Below, piece by piece: positions 23,844 through 33,300 of a stretch of 64,000 nt of DNA (position 1 is the stretch's first letter; every line of letters begins with the position of its first letter). Origin of the DNA: JAKQHY01 sp034429475 (GTDB taxonomy: Bacteria; Chloroflexota; Anaerolineae; B4-G1; SLSP01); NCBI GenBank assembly GCA_034429475.1, contig DAOUGD010000126.1, positions 1 to 64,000 on the forward strand, in the 5' to 3' direction. Under the pieces are notes generated by a model. It made no database searches, was not told the origin of the DNA, and saw nothing but the letters and a program-made list of their open reading frames with translations. The position numbers and the translations under genes were made by a program.

Positions 23844-25124
23844 ATGGACATCGCGACGGACTTATTGGAAAAGGTAGACGATAAAGGATACCTTGCAACC
23901 GAAGCTGTAGTGGATGCTTGCTCAACTTTGCCCGATGAGGATTTTGTGGATACCGTGGCGGAAGATTTGCGGGGCGCCGGCCTGGAGCTAGACATGGTCG
24001 AAGCCGCGGAAGATGAAGACATCCCAGAAGATGTTCCCGAAGATGTAGAGGGCATTGAAGACGTAGAAGCCATTGGCATTGAAGATGTAGAAGACCTTGA
24101 CGACCTTGACGACATCGAAGATATGGAAGCCGGCGACGAAGACCTGGATTTTGAAGAGTTTTCGGATTCGCTGGATGATTGGAATAGTGAAGAAGCGTAT
24201 GACCTGGACGGCATCGGGGTGGATGATACTGTAGCCCTCTATTTGCGGGAAATGGCGCGTGTCCCCCTGTTAAGCAATGAGGAAGAGGTCAATCTGGCCC
24301 AAAAAATCGAGCACGGTCGGGAAATCCAGTACCTCTTGCAGAATAATGGGCATCACACTGCCGATGAGTTGGCCGACCTGCGGGAAATTGTGCGGGATGG
24401 CTTGGACGCGCGCGACCATCTCATCCGCGCTAACACCCGCCTGGTGGTGAGTATCGCTAAAAAATATATGGGACGCGGTGTGCCGTTCCTGGACTTGATC
24501 CAGGAGGGCAACTTGGGCTTGATGAAAGCCGTGGAAAAGTTCGAATACCAACGCGGCTATCGCTTCAGCACTTACGCTACCTGGTGGATTCGCCAAACCA
24601 TCACCCGCGCGATTGCCGACCAGGGACGCACCATCCGCGTCCCGGTCCACATGAGCGACCGGATCCGGCGTCTCTACCGCCGGGCGCAGGAGATCGAGCA
24701 GGAGCGCGGCGTGCGGCCCTCCCCGGAGGAACTGGCGGCGGAGATGGGCCTGGAGCCGCGCAAGGTCCAATGGATGATGCGGGTGTCGTGGCAGCCGCTC
24801 AGCCTGGAGCGCCCTGTCGGCGAGGACGACGACAGCGAATTGAGTAACTTCATTGAGGATGACCACACCCCCACGCCGCCGGATACGGCTTATCAGGCAA
24901 TGTTGCGCGATCGCATCGAAGAAGTGTTGAAGACGTTAAGCCCCCGCGAGGTGCGGATTCTGCGGATGCGGTTTGGGTTGCAGAACGGGCGCAGCTACAC
25001 GTTGGAAGAAGTTGGCCAGAAGTTTGGCCTGACCCGCGAGCGCATCCGCCAGATCGAAGGCCAGGCGCTCCGCCGGCTGCGCCATCCGAGCCGCAGCCGC
25101 GATCTGCGCGATTATTTACATTAA
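23844..25124 (+). CDS. rpoD: RNA polymerase primary sigma factor (RpoD/SigA)
   Basis: 426 residues. Region 2 reads FLDLIQEGNLGLMKAVEKF and FSTYATWWIRQTITRAI; region 4 reads LTRERIRQIEGQALRRLR, the -35-binding helix-turn-helix. The N-terminal 115 residues hold an exceptionally acidic stretch of ED-rich repeats in place of a standard region 1.1. It directs RNA polymerase to housekeeping promoters, consistent with the TTGACA/TATAAT boxes found across the window. ATG at 23844 follows ATAAGGAGGCC. Probably cotranscribed with the YceD-like gene. Confidence 0.96.
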   Translation: MDIATDLLEKVDDKGYLATEAVVDACSTLPDEDFVDTVAEDLRGAGLELDMVEAAEDEDIPEDVPEDVEGIEDVEAIGIEDVEDLDDLDDIEDMEAGDEDLDFEEFSDSLDDWNSEEAYDLDGIGVDDTVALYLREMARVPLLSNEEEVNLAQKIEHGREIQYLLQNNGHHTADELADLREIVRDGLDARDHLIRANTRLVVSIAKKYMGRGVPFLDLIQEGNLGLMKAVEKFEYQRGYRFSTYATWWIRQTITRAIADQGRTIRVPVHMSDRIRRLYRRAQEIEQERGVRPSPEELAAEMGLEPRKVQWMMRVSWQPLSLERPVGEDDDSELSNFIEDDHTPTPPDTAYQAMLRDRIEEVLKTLSPREVRILRMRFGLQNGRSYTLEEVGQKFGLTRERIRQIEGQALRRLRHPSRSRDLRDYLH

Positions 25125-25125
25125 G

Positions 25126-25153
25126 TTGTCAAATTTCGCGTTTTCTGTATAAT
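25126..25153 (+). promoter_or_regulatory. Promoter of the rpoD-metG intergenic RNA
   Basis: TTGTCA at 25126-25131, 16-base spacer, TATAAT at 25148-25153. It begins 1 base after the rpoD stop codon. Confidence 0.7.
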
Positions 25154-25159
25154 GACCTT

Positions 25160-25320
25160 ATCTCATTTCGGCTGAGGTTTTCCAATGGCCTGCTATCAGA
25201 CTAAGAATATGACAATGCGTTACAGACCGTGGCGCTTAGAGAGCGAGGCCCTCTAAGCGTGATGGGCCGTGTGACGCCCGAAACACGTAAAAACCCCACC
25301 AGCCTCGCTGGTGGGGTTTT
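25160..25320 (+). ncRNA. Putative structured RNA between rpoD and metG
   Basis: A stretch of about 160 bases bounded by a promoter and an intrinsic terminator, with no convincing ORF. An 8-base stem pairs GCGTTACA (25217-25224) with TGTGACGC (25270-25277, one G-U). Inside, a 9-base hairpin joins CGCTTAGAG (25233-25241) and CTCTAAGCG (25251-25259). The two are separated by an asymmetric internal loop (GACCGTGG against TGATGGGCCG). It could be a small RNA or the leader of metG acting as an attenuator. T-box, SAM and 6S hallmarks were looked for and not found. The class is unknown. Confidence 0.55.
25291..25320 (+). terminator. Intrinsic terminator of the intergenic RNA
   Basis: AAACCCCACCAGC, loop CTC, GCTGGTGGGGTTTT: 13 perfect pairs with the T run. 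It stands 72 bases before the metG start. Confidence 0.92.
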
Positions 25321-25346
25321 CATTTGTCTCACCCGGCCCGACCCAT

Positions 25347-25373
25347 TACTCATTTCCCATTTCTCATCACCTG
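25347..25373. repeat. Short heptamer array (CATTACT/CATTTCC/CATTTCT)
   Basis: Four 7-base variants beginning CAT in tandem, between the terminator and the metG ribosome site. Confidence 0.6.
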
Positions 25374-25391
25374 ACTTGAAGGAGGACGAAC

Positions 25392-27158
25392 ATGACCAAG
25401 AAAATTCTCGTCGCCGTCGCCTGGCCCTACGCCAACGGCGATTTGCACATCGGACATCTGGCCGGCGCTTACTTGCCGGCCGACATCTACGCGCGTTACC
25501 ACCGGTTGGTGGGGAACGACGTGCTGATGGTTTCCGGCTCCGACTCGCATGGGACGCCTATCACCGTGCGCGCCGACCAGGAAGGCGTCAGCCCGCGTGA
25601 GATTTTCGAGCGTTTCCACCACCGTTTCCTGGAAGCGCAGCGGGACATCGGCATTTCCTACGACTTGTTCACGCACACGGACACGCCCAATCATCACAAA
25701 GTAGCCCAGGATATTTTCACCCGCCTGTTGGAAAACGGCTATTTGTACGTCGAGAAACAGCAGCAGTATTATTCTGAGCTTTCCCAACAGTTCTTGCCTG
25801 ACCGTTACATCGAAGGGACGTGCCCCCACTGCGGCTACACCGAAGCGCGCGGCGATCAATGCGACAACTGCGGGCGTTTACTGGATGCATTGGAACTCAA
25901 GAACCCGCGCAGCAAGCGGGACGGCTCGACGCCGGTGTTGCGGGAGACTGAGCATTTCTTCCTCGACCTGGCGAAGTTGGAACCGGCCGTGCGAGCCTAT
26001 CTGGAAAGGGAGAAAGAGGAATGGCGTCCCAACGTGATCAAATTCTCCCAGAATTACGTGAAAGGGGGGCTGAAGGGCCGCCCCATCACCCGCGACATCG
26101 AGTGGGGGATTCCGCTGCCACTGGACAAATACCCCGGCAAGCGGCTCTACGTCTGGTTTGAGGCGGTGATCGGCTACTTCTCGGCCAGCATCGAGTGGTC
26201 AAAGCTGGTGGGCGATCCCGATGCCTGGAAGTCGTGGTGGTACGACCCCGCCGCGCTCGATGTCTACTTCATCGGTAAGGACAACATCCCCTTCCACACC
26301 ATCATCTGGCCGGCTGAGTTAATCGGCATTGAGCAGCTCTACGCGGACGATCCGGCGCAGCGGCTCAACCTGCCCTACGATGTGCCGGCCAACGAGTTCA
26401 TGAACCTGGCGGGCGCCAAGTTCTCTAAGAGCCACGGCCGCATGATCTCTGTGCCGGACCTCCTGGCCCGTTATGACGCCGACGCCATCCGCTACTACAT
26501 AACGGTGGTGCTGCCGGAAACCAGCGACAGCGACTTCTACTGGGATGATTTCATCCTGCGCAACAACGGTGAGTTGGTAGGAGTTTGGGGAAACCTGGCC
26601 CATCGCGTGCTTTCCTTCACCTACAAACACTTCGGCGCGGTTCCTGAACCGGGCGCGCTGGCCGACGCGGACCTCGCGCTGCTGGCGCAGGCGGAAGCCG
26701 CCTTCGTGACGGTTGGCGAGCGCTTGGCCGCTCGCCAGTTCCGCGCCGGTTTGACCGAGGCTATGGCCCTGGCGCGCGAGGCCAACCGCTACCTGGAGAT
26801 CAAGTCGCCTTGGTCGCAGATCAAGCAAGATCGTGCGGCGGCGGGCACCAGCCTCTACGTCGCGCTTCAGGCTATCAACGCCCTGAGCGTGTTGCTTTCG
26901 CCCTACTTACCCTTCTCCTCTGAGCAATTGCGGCGCGACCTGGGACACACCACACCCCTTTTCGGCGCGCAGGGCATCGAAGAAGTGACGGCGGAGGGCC
27001 AGGTCTACTCGGTGCTGCGATACGATCCCACCCTGGCGACAGTCCGTTGGGCGTATGAAGAACTGCCGATCGGGCGTTCGCTGGCGAAACCCGCGCCCTT
27101 GTTCAAGAAACTAGACGAGGCGCTCATCGAGGAAGAACTGGCGCGGATGGAGAAGTAG
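25392..27158 (+). CDS. metG: Methionyl-tRNA synthetase
   Basis: 588 residues. The class I motifs are HIGH in GDLHIGHLAGAYLPAD and the KMSKS variant AKFSKS. A zinc knuckle CPHCGYTEARGDQCDNCG lies at about residues 142-160. It charges tRNA-Met in the cytosol. There is no C-terminal tRNA-binding EMAP-like extension, so this is the short form. Start follows GAAGGAGGACGAAC. The next gene begins 6 bases after the stop. Confidence 0.97.
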   Translation: MTKKILVAVAWPYANGDLHIGHLAGAYLPADIYARYHRLVGNDVLMVSGSDSHGTPITVRADQEGVSPREIFERFHHRFLEAQRDIGISYDLFTHTDTPNHHKVAQDIFTRLLENGYLYVEKQQQYYSELSQQFLPDRYIEGTCPHCGYTEARGDQCDNCGRLLDALELKNPRSKRDGSTPVLRETEHFFLDLAKLEPAVRAYLEREKEEWRPNVIKFSQNYVKGGLKGRPITRDIEWGIPLPLDKYPGKRLYVWFEAVIGYFSASIEWSKLVGDPDAWKSWWYDPAALDVYFIGKDNIPFHTIIWPAELIGIEQLYADDPAQRLNLPYDVPANEFMNLAGAKFSKSHGRMISVPDLLARYDADAIRYYITVVLPETSDSDFYWDDFILRNNGELVGVWGNLAHRVLSFTYKHFGAVPEPGALADADLALLAQAEAAFVTVGERLAARQFRAGLTEAMALAREANRYLEIKSPWSQIKQDRAAAGTSLYVALQAINALSVLLSPYLPFSSEQLRRDLGHTTPLFGAQGIEEVTAEGQVYSVLRYDPTLATVRWAYEELPIGRSLAKPAPLFKKLDEALIEEELARMEK

Positions 27159-27164
27159 CCCACG

Positions 27165-30059
27165 ATGCGGCGGTGGACCTCCGGCCTCGCGCTGACCTGG
27201 GCGCTCTTCGCGCTGCTGGTCTTGACGCTGGACGCGCAGTCGTTGTGGTGGGATGAGAGCATCAGCCTCCACCTGACGACGCTGTCGTGGCCGGAGATCG
27301 TCGCCAACCGCGCCGCCAACATCCACCCGCCGCTGTACTTCTTCGCCTTGAAGCTGTGGGCGGCGCTGGCGGGGCGGACGCCGTTCGCAGCGCGCTATCT
27401 CTCCGCGCTGGCGGCGACGTTGTTACCGGCGGCGGCTTACGCCTTCACGCGCCGCCGGGTGAGTGAGCGCGCCGGGCGGGCGTCGGCGTTGTTGGTGGCG
27501 CTGGCCCCGCCCTTCTTCATCTACGGGCAGGAAGCACGCGGCTACGCCTTCCTGCCCCTATTGATGCTGGCGCTCCTGGCGCAGGTTTGGCCGGCAAAGA
27601 GGCAAGAGGCAAGAGGCAAGAGGCAAGAGGCAAGAGGCAAGAATCCTCAGCCCTCAGCTCTCAGTCCTCAGTCCTCAGTCCTCAATCCTCAGTCCTCAGT
27701 CCTCAGTCCTCAGTCCTCACTTCTTACTCCTCACTCGCTACTCCTCGCCCTAACTCAGGTCGCTTTCATCCTCACGCACTACGCGGGCGTGGTTGCGGCG
27801 GGGTGGGCGAATCTGGCGCTGTTGTTGCGCTGCCTGCGGGCGCGTGACCGGCGTCTCTGGCGGACGTGGCTGATTTCGGTGGGCCTGACGGCGCTGCTGG
27901 CCGCGCCGTGGGGATTGGCCGTGCTCGTGGCGGGCGCATCAGGCTTCCGCGAGGAGGCCGGCCTGAGCAACGCCCTGGCCGCCCCGCTCCCCGCTGATTA
28001 CTTCCTGCGCCTCATCGGCATCTTCCACGCCGTCGGCCTGCCCCAGGCCCTCTCCGATCCCACCCTCTACCGCCCCGCCCTCCTGACCGGCGTTCTGCTT
28101 TTGGCAAGTTTGGGGTTCTGGGTTCTGGGTTCTGCGTCCTCAGTCCTCAGTCCTCAGCATTCAGCATTCAGCATTCAGCACTCAGCACTCAGCACTCAGC
28201 ACTCAGCACTCACTCCTCACTCCTCACTCCTCACTCCTCACTCCTATCTCCTCCTCTCCTGGCTTCTCCCCCTGCTTGCCGCCCCCGCTATCTGGTGGCT
28301 CAGTCCCCAGGCGCACCCGCGTTATTTGCTGCCCTTTGTTTTGCCGGGATGGCTGCTGATTGCGGCCCTCACCGTGCAGCGCGGCGTCCCGCGTTGGCTG
28401 CGCGGCGGCTTGCTGGCGGCGACGTTGACCTTGAGCGTGCTGGGCCTGCGCGCCTACCTCACCGTCCCCACTTACGCGCGCAGCGACATGCGCGCCGTGG
28501 CGTCCATCGTGCGGACCGCCGCCACGCCGGGCGATATCGTGTTGCTGCCTTACACCGATTACTCGTTGACGTATTACGACACCGGGGCGGCGCGTCCGGT
28601 CGTGCTGACGTCCCCCGACGACGACGCGGCGCTGGCGGCCTTGCTCGCCCGCGAGGGGCAGCCGGGCCATCAGGTGTTCGCCATGGACTATGGGCGCGGC
28701 GCGCTCGACCCGCGCGGGCAGGCGCGGCTGTTGTTGGAGTGGGGGGGCTATCCGGTGGCCCGCTACAAAGTCCCTGGCGCGATTTTGCAGCAATACGTCC
28801 TTCAAGCTGCGCCGCAGATCGCGGATGCCGGACGGGTCTCTCTGTCGGCCTGTGTGGCGGGTGCGTCGCCGTGTCTCGCCGGGGCGACGTGGCAGTTGCA
28901 TCCCGAAGGCGGCGCGGCTTTGCCCGTCATCCTGCAATGGCAGGGCGGTCCCGCGCCAGCCCGTTACGCGGTGGGATTGCGGCTCTATGCAACCAATGGC
29001 GCGCTGGTGGGCGGGGTGGATGGCCTGCTACTGGACGCGCAGCAGCGTCCCACCGAATTGTGGGACGACACATTCGTGACAACGTATCACCTGCTGCCGC
29101 TGCCGCCCGGCCTCGCGCCGCGCGCCTACCGGCTGGAGGTGGGCGTCTACGCGACCGACGCGCCGGATAGGCCGCTGCCGTTGACCGCGCCCGACCGCCC
29201 ATCGGTCTCTGCGCTGGCGCTGGGAGACGTTGTGCCGGCGGTTGCGCCCGCGTTGGCGACCTCGCGGTACGGCCTTTCCGCCGGCCCCGCCGGGCCGACG
29301 GCGACGTGGGGCGATCTGACGCTTACCGGCGCGGCGCTGGATCGCGGGATGGCTTACGCCGGGCAATCCGTGTTCGTCACGCTGGCGTGGCAGGTAGGGG
29401 GCGCGCTGCCGAGCGAGCTTCCCGCACTGGCGCTGCGCCAGGGGGAGCGCGTGTTGGCGTCGGCGTCCGCGCTGGCGGATTTGCCGCCGCTGCCGGAGGG
29501 CCGCCCGGTGTTGGAACATTTGGCCCTCTCCATCCCGCCCGACGCTGCCGATGGCCCGGCGATGGTGGTGTTGGTGACGGCGGCGCAGGAAGTGGCGCTG
29601 GGGGAGGTGACGTTGAGCATCGGCGAGCATGTGTTCAGCGCGCCGGAAATGACGTACCCGTTGGAGGTGCGCGCGGGCGACGTGGCGACGCTGTTGGGCT
29701 ACGATCTGGCGCCGGGCGAGGTGCGCGCCGGGGAGCTGCTCACGTTGACGCTGGTATGGCGCGCGGAGGAGGGCGCGTCTGCCCGCGATCTGACGGTGTT
29801 CACGCATTTGCTTGGCGCGGATGGGAGCATCGTGGCGCAGCACGACGGCTATCCCGCCGAGTGGACGCGCCCGACCGGCGGCTGGCTGCCCGGCGAGATC
29901 ATCGTGGATCGCCACATCCTGGCGTGGCAGCAGCCCTACAGCGGCCCGGCCACCCTGCGCGTCGGCCTGTACGAGGCCGCCACCGGCGCGCGCGTCATCT
30001 GGGAGCACGGCGCGGACGCGCAAACGCTGGTTTCTGTGGCGGTAGACGGTAGACGGTAG
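27165..30059 (+). CDS. GT-C-type integral membrane glycosyltransferase with in-frame repeat arrays
   Basis: 964 residues. The N-terminal half is polytopic and starts like the ArnT/PMT (GT-C) superfamily: the first external loop has the Asp-Glu pair in SLWWDESISL (Asp30-Glu31). Such enzymes move sugars from lipid-linked donors on the outer face of the membrane. The C-terminal part (about 540-964) is a beta-rich extracellular region. Two stretches, about residues 145-192 and 316-365, are translated heptamer DNA arrays (repeats such as LSPQSSV and TPHSSLL) between membrane segments. The gene starts 6 bases after metG with no clear ribosome site. Donor and acceptor are unknown. Confidence 0.78.
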   Translation: MRRWTSGLALTWALFALLVLTLDAQSLWWDESISLHLTTLSWPEIVANRAANIHPPLYFFALKLWAALAGRTPFAARYLSALAATLLPAAAYAFTRRRVSERAGRASALLVALAPPFFIYGQEARGYAFLPLLMLALLAQVWPAKRQEARGKRQEARGKNPQPSALSPQSSVLNPQSSVLSPQSSLLTPHSLLLALTQVAFILTHYAGVVAAGWANLALLLRCLRARDRRLWRTWLISVGLTALLAAPWGLAVLVAGASGFREEAGLSNALAAPLPADYFLRLIGIFHAVGLPQALSDPTLYRPALLTGVLLLASLGFWVLGSASSVLSPQHSAFSIQHSALSTQHSALTPHSSLLTPHSYLLLSWLLPLLAAPAIWWLSPQAHPRYLLPFVLPGWLLIAALTVQRGVPRWLRGGLLAATLTLSVLGLRAYLTVPTYARSDMRAVASIVRTAATPGDIVLLPYTDYSLTYYDTGAARPVVLTSPDDDAALAALLAREGQPGHQVFAMDYGRGALDPRGQARLLLEWGGYPVARYKVPGAILQQYVLQAAPQIADAGRVSLSACVAGASPCLAGATWQLHPEGGAALPVILQWQGGPAPARYAVGLRLYATNGALVGGVDGLLLDAQQRPTELWDDTFVTTYHLLPLPPGLAPRAYRLEVGVYATDAPDRPLPLTAPDRPSVSALALGDVVPAVAPALATSRYGLSAGPAGPTATWGDLTLTGAALDRGMAYAGQSVFVTLAWQVGGALPSELPALALRQGERVLASASALADLPPLPEGRPVLEHLALSIPPDAADGPAMVVLVTAAQEVALGEVTLSIGEHVFSAPEMTYPLEVRAGDVATLLGYDLAPGEVRAGELLTLTLVWRAEEGASARDLTVFTHLLGADGSIVAQHDGYPAEWTRPTGGWLPGEIIVDRHILAWQQPYSGPATLRVGLYEAATGARVIWEHGADAQTLVSVAVDGRR
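27597..27740 (+). repeat. In-frame heptamer arrays AGGCAAG and CTCAGTC inside the glycosyltransferase gene
   Basis: About six AGGCAAG units followed by more than ten CTCAGTC-type units. Because three 7-mers make seven codons, the product is a 7-residue repeat (EARGKRQ, then LSPQSSV). The plus-strand reading has no stop in any frame. Confidence 0.92.
28112..28258 (+). repeat. In-frame heptamer arrays GGGTTCT, CTCAGTC, CATTCAG, CACTCAG, CACTCCT
   Basis: A run of successive 7-base families that change by one or two bases from block to block, about 20 units in all, coding for a Ser/Pro/His-rich stretch between hydrophobic segments. Confidence 0.92.
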
Positions 30060-30152
30060 ACGGTAGACGGGGGGAGGGGGAGAGAGGGAGAGAGGGAGAC
30101 AAGGGGATTCGCTGATCCGCTGATCCGCTGATTTTAACTCCTAACTCCTAAC
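30041..30152. repeat. Compound array: GGTAGAC, GGGAGAGA, GCTGATCC, AACTCCT
   Basis: Four different short-unit arrays in a row (30041-30070, 30071-30100, 30111-30132, 30135-30152). The first one overlaps the last codons and stop of the glycosyltransferase gene. The last abuts the palindrome that follows. Confidence 0.85.
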
Positions 30153-30282
30153 TGTCGTCCATCAGAAGATCGAGAAACAGGCTTTTGAGAGTTACAGTAC
30201 ATTTAGTGGTTTGAGCCTTACGTAGTCACTAAATGTACTTGTGGTTCATTTTCAGCATTTCTCGATGTCTTGATGGCCGACA
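30153..30282. repeat. 130-base palindromic element
   Basis: Outer arms of 25 bases beginning TGTCG and ending CGACA match at about 21 positions; inner arms AGTACATTTAGTG and CACTAAATGTACT match perfectly over 13 bases around an 18-base loop. No ORF. It is bordered on both sides by AACTCCT arrays, and CCTAAC directly flanks each end, compatible with a target-site duplication or simply the array unit. Confidence 0.8.
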
Positions 30283-30318
30283 CCTAACTCCTCACTCCTA
30301 ACTCCTAACTCGCCACTC
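30283..30318. repeat. AACTCCT/CACTCCT heptamer array
   Basis: About five units, continuing the same family as 30135-30152 on the other side of the palindrome. Confidence 0.85.
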
Positions 30319-30320
30319 CT

Positions 30321-30349
30321 TTGCTCCATTTGCTCTCTTGTGGTATATT
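30321..30349 (+). promoter_or_regulatory. Promoter for the Agl23-like gene
   Basis: TTGCTC at 30321-30326, 17-base spacer, TATATT at 30344-30349. Confidence 0.5.
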
Positions 30350-30382
30350 TCCTTTACTCTTGATGGGATGAGGAGCCAAAAA

Positions 30383-33300
30383 ATGTGGGGTGAACGTTTG
30401 CGCCGGTGGGAGCGCATTTTTTACGTCGTCATTTTGATCCTGGCGGTTTTCAGCCGCTTTTACATGCTGGGGGATCGGGCCATCAGCCATGACGAGAGCA
30501 TCCACACCAAATTCTCGTGGAATTTCTTCGCCGGGCAGGGATTCCAACATAACCCGATGATGCACGGCCCGCTACTGTTTGAGGTCACGGCGTTGAACTA
30601 CTTTATGTTCGGCGTCAACGACTTTACCTCGCGGATCTACACGGCGGCGCTGGGCGTGTTGCTGGTGCTGACGCCGGTGTTGTTCCGCAAATGGCTTGGC
30701 AAGCCCGGCGCGGCGCTGGCCGCGGTGATGCTGTTGATTTCCCCCTCCATTTCTTACTACGCGCGTTACATTCGCCACGATACGCCGGTGATGTTGTTTG
30801 CGGTGCTGTGGATTTGGACCCTCTTCCAATATTTGGACACCGGCAAAAAATCCTGGTTATACGGAATGGCGGCGTTTTTCTCCCTGATGCATGCCAGCAA
30901 AGAGGTCAATTACATCTACATTGCCATTGTCTGTGGTCTGATGGCCTTCCCTTTTGCGTGGCAGGTGATGACGCTCCCCTGGCAGCGCAAAGAATTATTC
31001 CAGATTTTCGTCTTTGCCCTGATTGCGATGTTGTTGTTGCTGGCCGTCTTCGCCGCTTCGTTTTTGGTCGCGGATGTGCAGCATCAGGATCTGGATGAGG
31101 CGGGCAACACGCGGGTGGCGAATATCGCCATTCCCATTTGGGGACGATTGGCAGCGGCGCTGGCGTTTGTCGCGCTGTTTGCGGCGCTGATGATGGTGTA
31201 TTACGGCATCGGCGACGCCGCTATGCATCAGTTGCGGCTCTTCGATGTTTTGATGGCCGTCGGCACGTTGACTTTGCCGCTTGGCTCGGCGTTTCTCATC
31301 AAATTCGTCGCGGGCGTTGATATGGGCGTCGTCTATGAGGCGGTGCGCACCGGCAATTTCACCCAAATGGCCTCGCCCACCGTCGCGGCCATCCTCGGCG
31401 TGGTGCTGCTCTGTCTGGCTGTTTCCGTCGGGATAGGGCTGTGGTGGGATCGCCGGCGCTGGCCGCTTGTGGCGCTGATTCACTACAGCATTTTCCTGGT
31501 GACGTACACCTCCGTGTTCACCTGGGGCTTTGGCGCGCTCTCCGGGCTGGTGGGCGGCCTGGCGTACTGGATGGCGCAGCAGGGCGTGGAACGCGGCGGG
31601 CAGCCGTGGTATTACTACGGCGTTGTTGGCCCTCTTTACGAATATTTGCCAATCCTGCTATCCATCCCGGCGGGCGTTGGCGCGATCCTCTATGCTTTCC
31701 GGGCGGGAAGGGCGAATGACGAATCGGCGGATCAGCGGATCAGCGGATCAGCGGATCAGCGGATCAGCGAGTCGGCGAGTCGGCGAGTCGGCGAGTCGGC
31801 GGAGCGGCGGAGCGGCGAGTCGGCGCTCAGTCCTCAGTCCTCAGTCCTTAGTCCTCAGTCCTCAGTCCTCAGTCCTCAGTCCTCAGTCCTCAGTCCTCAG
31901 TCCTTGCTGCAACAATTTTTCCCTATCTTTCTGCTGGGCTGGACGGGCCTGGCCTGGATTGCCTACACGTATGCCGGGGAGAAGATGCCCTGGCTGTTGG
32001 TTCATATTGCGCTGCCGAGCATTTTCCTGGCGGCGTGGGGCCTGGGGCAATGGCTGGAACGTCTGGATGTGGGCGAAGGGACGCGGTGGCTGCCGCCCGC
32101 GTTCCTGGTCGCGCTGCTGCTCACGCTCACGACGCTGGCGGGGCTGGGCGGTGCGGTGGGCGTGTGGCGGGCGGCGTTGGCGAACGGCGTCTCGTCCGCC
32201 GGGCCGACGTTGGCGCAGTTAGGCCCGTTTGGGCAGGTGTTGGGCGGACTGTTGGGGACGGTGGTGTTTGGCGGCTTTTTGTTCTGGACGGTGGAGAGGT
32301 TGGGCGTGGCGCGCTCCCTGCGCTGGGGGGGCGTGCTGCTGGCAGGCGTCCTGGCCGGGCTGACCGTCCGCACGATGGCGATGGCAAACTTCGTCAACTA
32401 CGACATGGCGACCGAATACCTGGTGTACGCGCACAGTACCGGCGACATTAAGGTAGCATTGAAGCAGGTGCAGGACATCTCCTGGCGCGTGACGGGGGCG
32501 CCCTACGACGTGCAGGTTGCCTACGGCGAGGATGGCTCGTGGCCGCTCACGTGGTACATGGTGGACTATCCCAACAACTATTTCTACGGCACGACGCCAG
32601 ATCGCGCCCGGCTGCTGGAGTGCCCGGTGGTGATCGCTGGCAGTCCCCAATACGGTGTGGTCGAGGAGATTCTGGGGACGGACTATATCCACTTTGACTA
32701 CCTGTACCTGTGGTGGCCGGTGGAGGATTACAAGGGCTTGACCCTGGCGCGGATCGTTGGCGCGTGGCGCGATCCTGAGATGCGCCGGGCATTGTGGGAC
32801 ATTTTATGGCGGCGCGACTACACCCATTACGCGCAATTGAAGAATCCCGGCGCGCCGTTCACCCTGCAAACCTGGCCGTATCGCAAGGAATTCCGCCTCT
32901 ACGTGCGCCGCGATCTGGCGCAGGACGTCTGGAATTACCGGCTGGGCGAGACGGCGGCGCCGGTGGTGAAGCCGCAGGCGACCGTGGCCCCCGACCCTTA
33001 CCGCGCCGGGGAACAAAGTTTGGCGACGACCGGCGTTGCGGCGCTGCCAAACGCGGCACCGCGCGGCATGGCAGTCTCGCCCGACGGCACACTCTACGTG
33101 GCCGATACGGCGCAACATCGCGTCTGGCATATCACGGCGCAGGGGGCCGTGTTGGGCAGCCTGGGCGGTTTCGGCGCAGCGCTGGGGCAGTTCAGCGAGC
33201 CGTGGGATGTGGCGTTGGACGCGCAGGGGAATCTGTACGTCGCCGACACATGGAACCACCGCATCCAAAAGTTTGATGCGGCGGGGCAGTATGTGACGAG

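Noticed and set aside
25160..25320. T-box, SAM riboswitch or 6S RNA before metG
   Set aside because: The T-box GGTGG-ACCGCG block and the SAM riboswitch core are absent, and there is no long central bubble as in 6S RNA. Left as unassigned RNA.
27597..28258. CRISPR array
   Set aside because: Units are 7 bases without spacers, and no cas genes are near.
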